A stretch of DNA of 6,145 nt from Pyrodictiaceae archaeon (lineage in GTDB: Archaea; Thermoproteota; Thermoprotei_A; Sulfolobales; Pyrodictiaceae): positions 1-6,145 of the forward strand of contig JALTYD010000028.1 of the NCBI GenBank assembly GCA_027046525.1, in the 5' to 3' direction. This document shows positions 6,141-6,145 of this stretch, piece by piece. Positions within the stretch are counted from its first letter, which is position 1, and each line of letters begins with the position of its first letter. The notes beneath the pieces are model-generated. The model ran no database searches. It was not told the origin of the DNA and saw only the letters and a program-made list of their open reading frames with translations. Both the position numbers and the translations under genes were made by a program.

Positions 6141-6145
6141 TGTTA

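Noticed and set aside
1..6145. CRISPR array or leader
   Set aside because: No 24-37 base unit repeats at regular spacing on either strand; short recurring words such as CTACTAG are codon-use effects.
6070..6145. Promoter of a divergent gene (for example csa3) on the plus strand
   Set aside because: The TATA-like boxes read correctly only on the minus strand, and no plus-strand start codon leads into a gene before the window ends.
1..6145. tRNA, rRNA, insertion sequence or attachment site
   Set aside because: No tRNA T-loop pattern, rRNA core sequence, transposase or terminal inverted repeat was found; the window is continuous with cas genes.

Overview
This window looks like a piece of a hyperthermophilic crenarchaeal (Thermoproteota, probably Desulfurococcales-like) chromosome carrying the interference module of a type I-A CRISPR-Cas system. 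The lineage is inferred from the gene set (Csa5, Csa2-type Cas7, a Cas3 split into two proteins), AT-rich DNA with heavy use of CTA, ATA and AGA codons, archaeal GGTGA/GGAGG ribosome sites and a crenarchaeal TATA/BRE-like promoter. No species can be named from the sequence alone.

All six genes are on the minus strand and almost certainly form one operon transcribed from right to left. From the promoter end they are: 76 bases of upstream DNA with a TATA/BRE element (6070-6145); csa5/cas11a, small subunit with an unusual cysteine-rich C-terminal half (5527-6069); cas7/csa2, backbone (4454-5521); cas5a, crRNA 5'-handle subunit (3580-4425); a probable cas8a large subunit (2365-3576); cas3', superfamily 2 helicase (638-2347); and cas3'', HD nuclease, which runs off the left edge (1-644). 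Gaps are 5, 28, 3 and 17 bases, and the last two genes overlap by 7 bases. No stretch over 300 bases lacks a gene.

Together the products should make a Cascade-type crRNA-guided complex (Cas7 filament, Cas5 cap, Cas8a for PAM recognition, Csa5 small subunits) plus the Cas3'/Cas3'' pair that unwinds and cuts the target DNA. The adaptation genes (cas1, cas2, cas4), cas6, a csa3-type regulator and the CRISPR array are not in the window; cas6 may lie past the left edge.

The system itself is a known type and I do not see a wholly new one. The points worth a second look are the cysteine cluster in Csa5, a CxxC motif in Cas7, cas8a placed before cas3' instead of after cas3'', a TTG start for cas3'' hidden inside the end of cas3', a recurring GGTGA start context, tandem TATA-like boxes, and a striking excess of the tetranucleotide CTAG.
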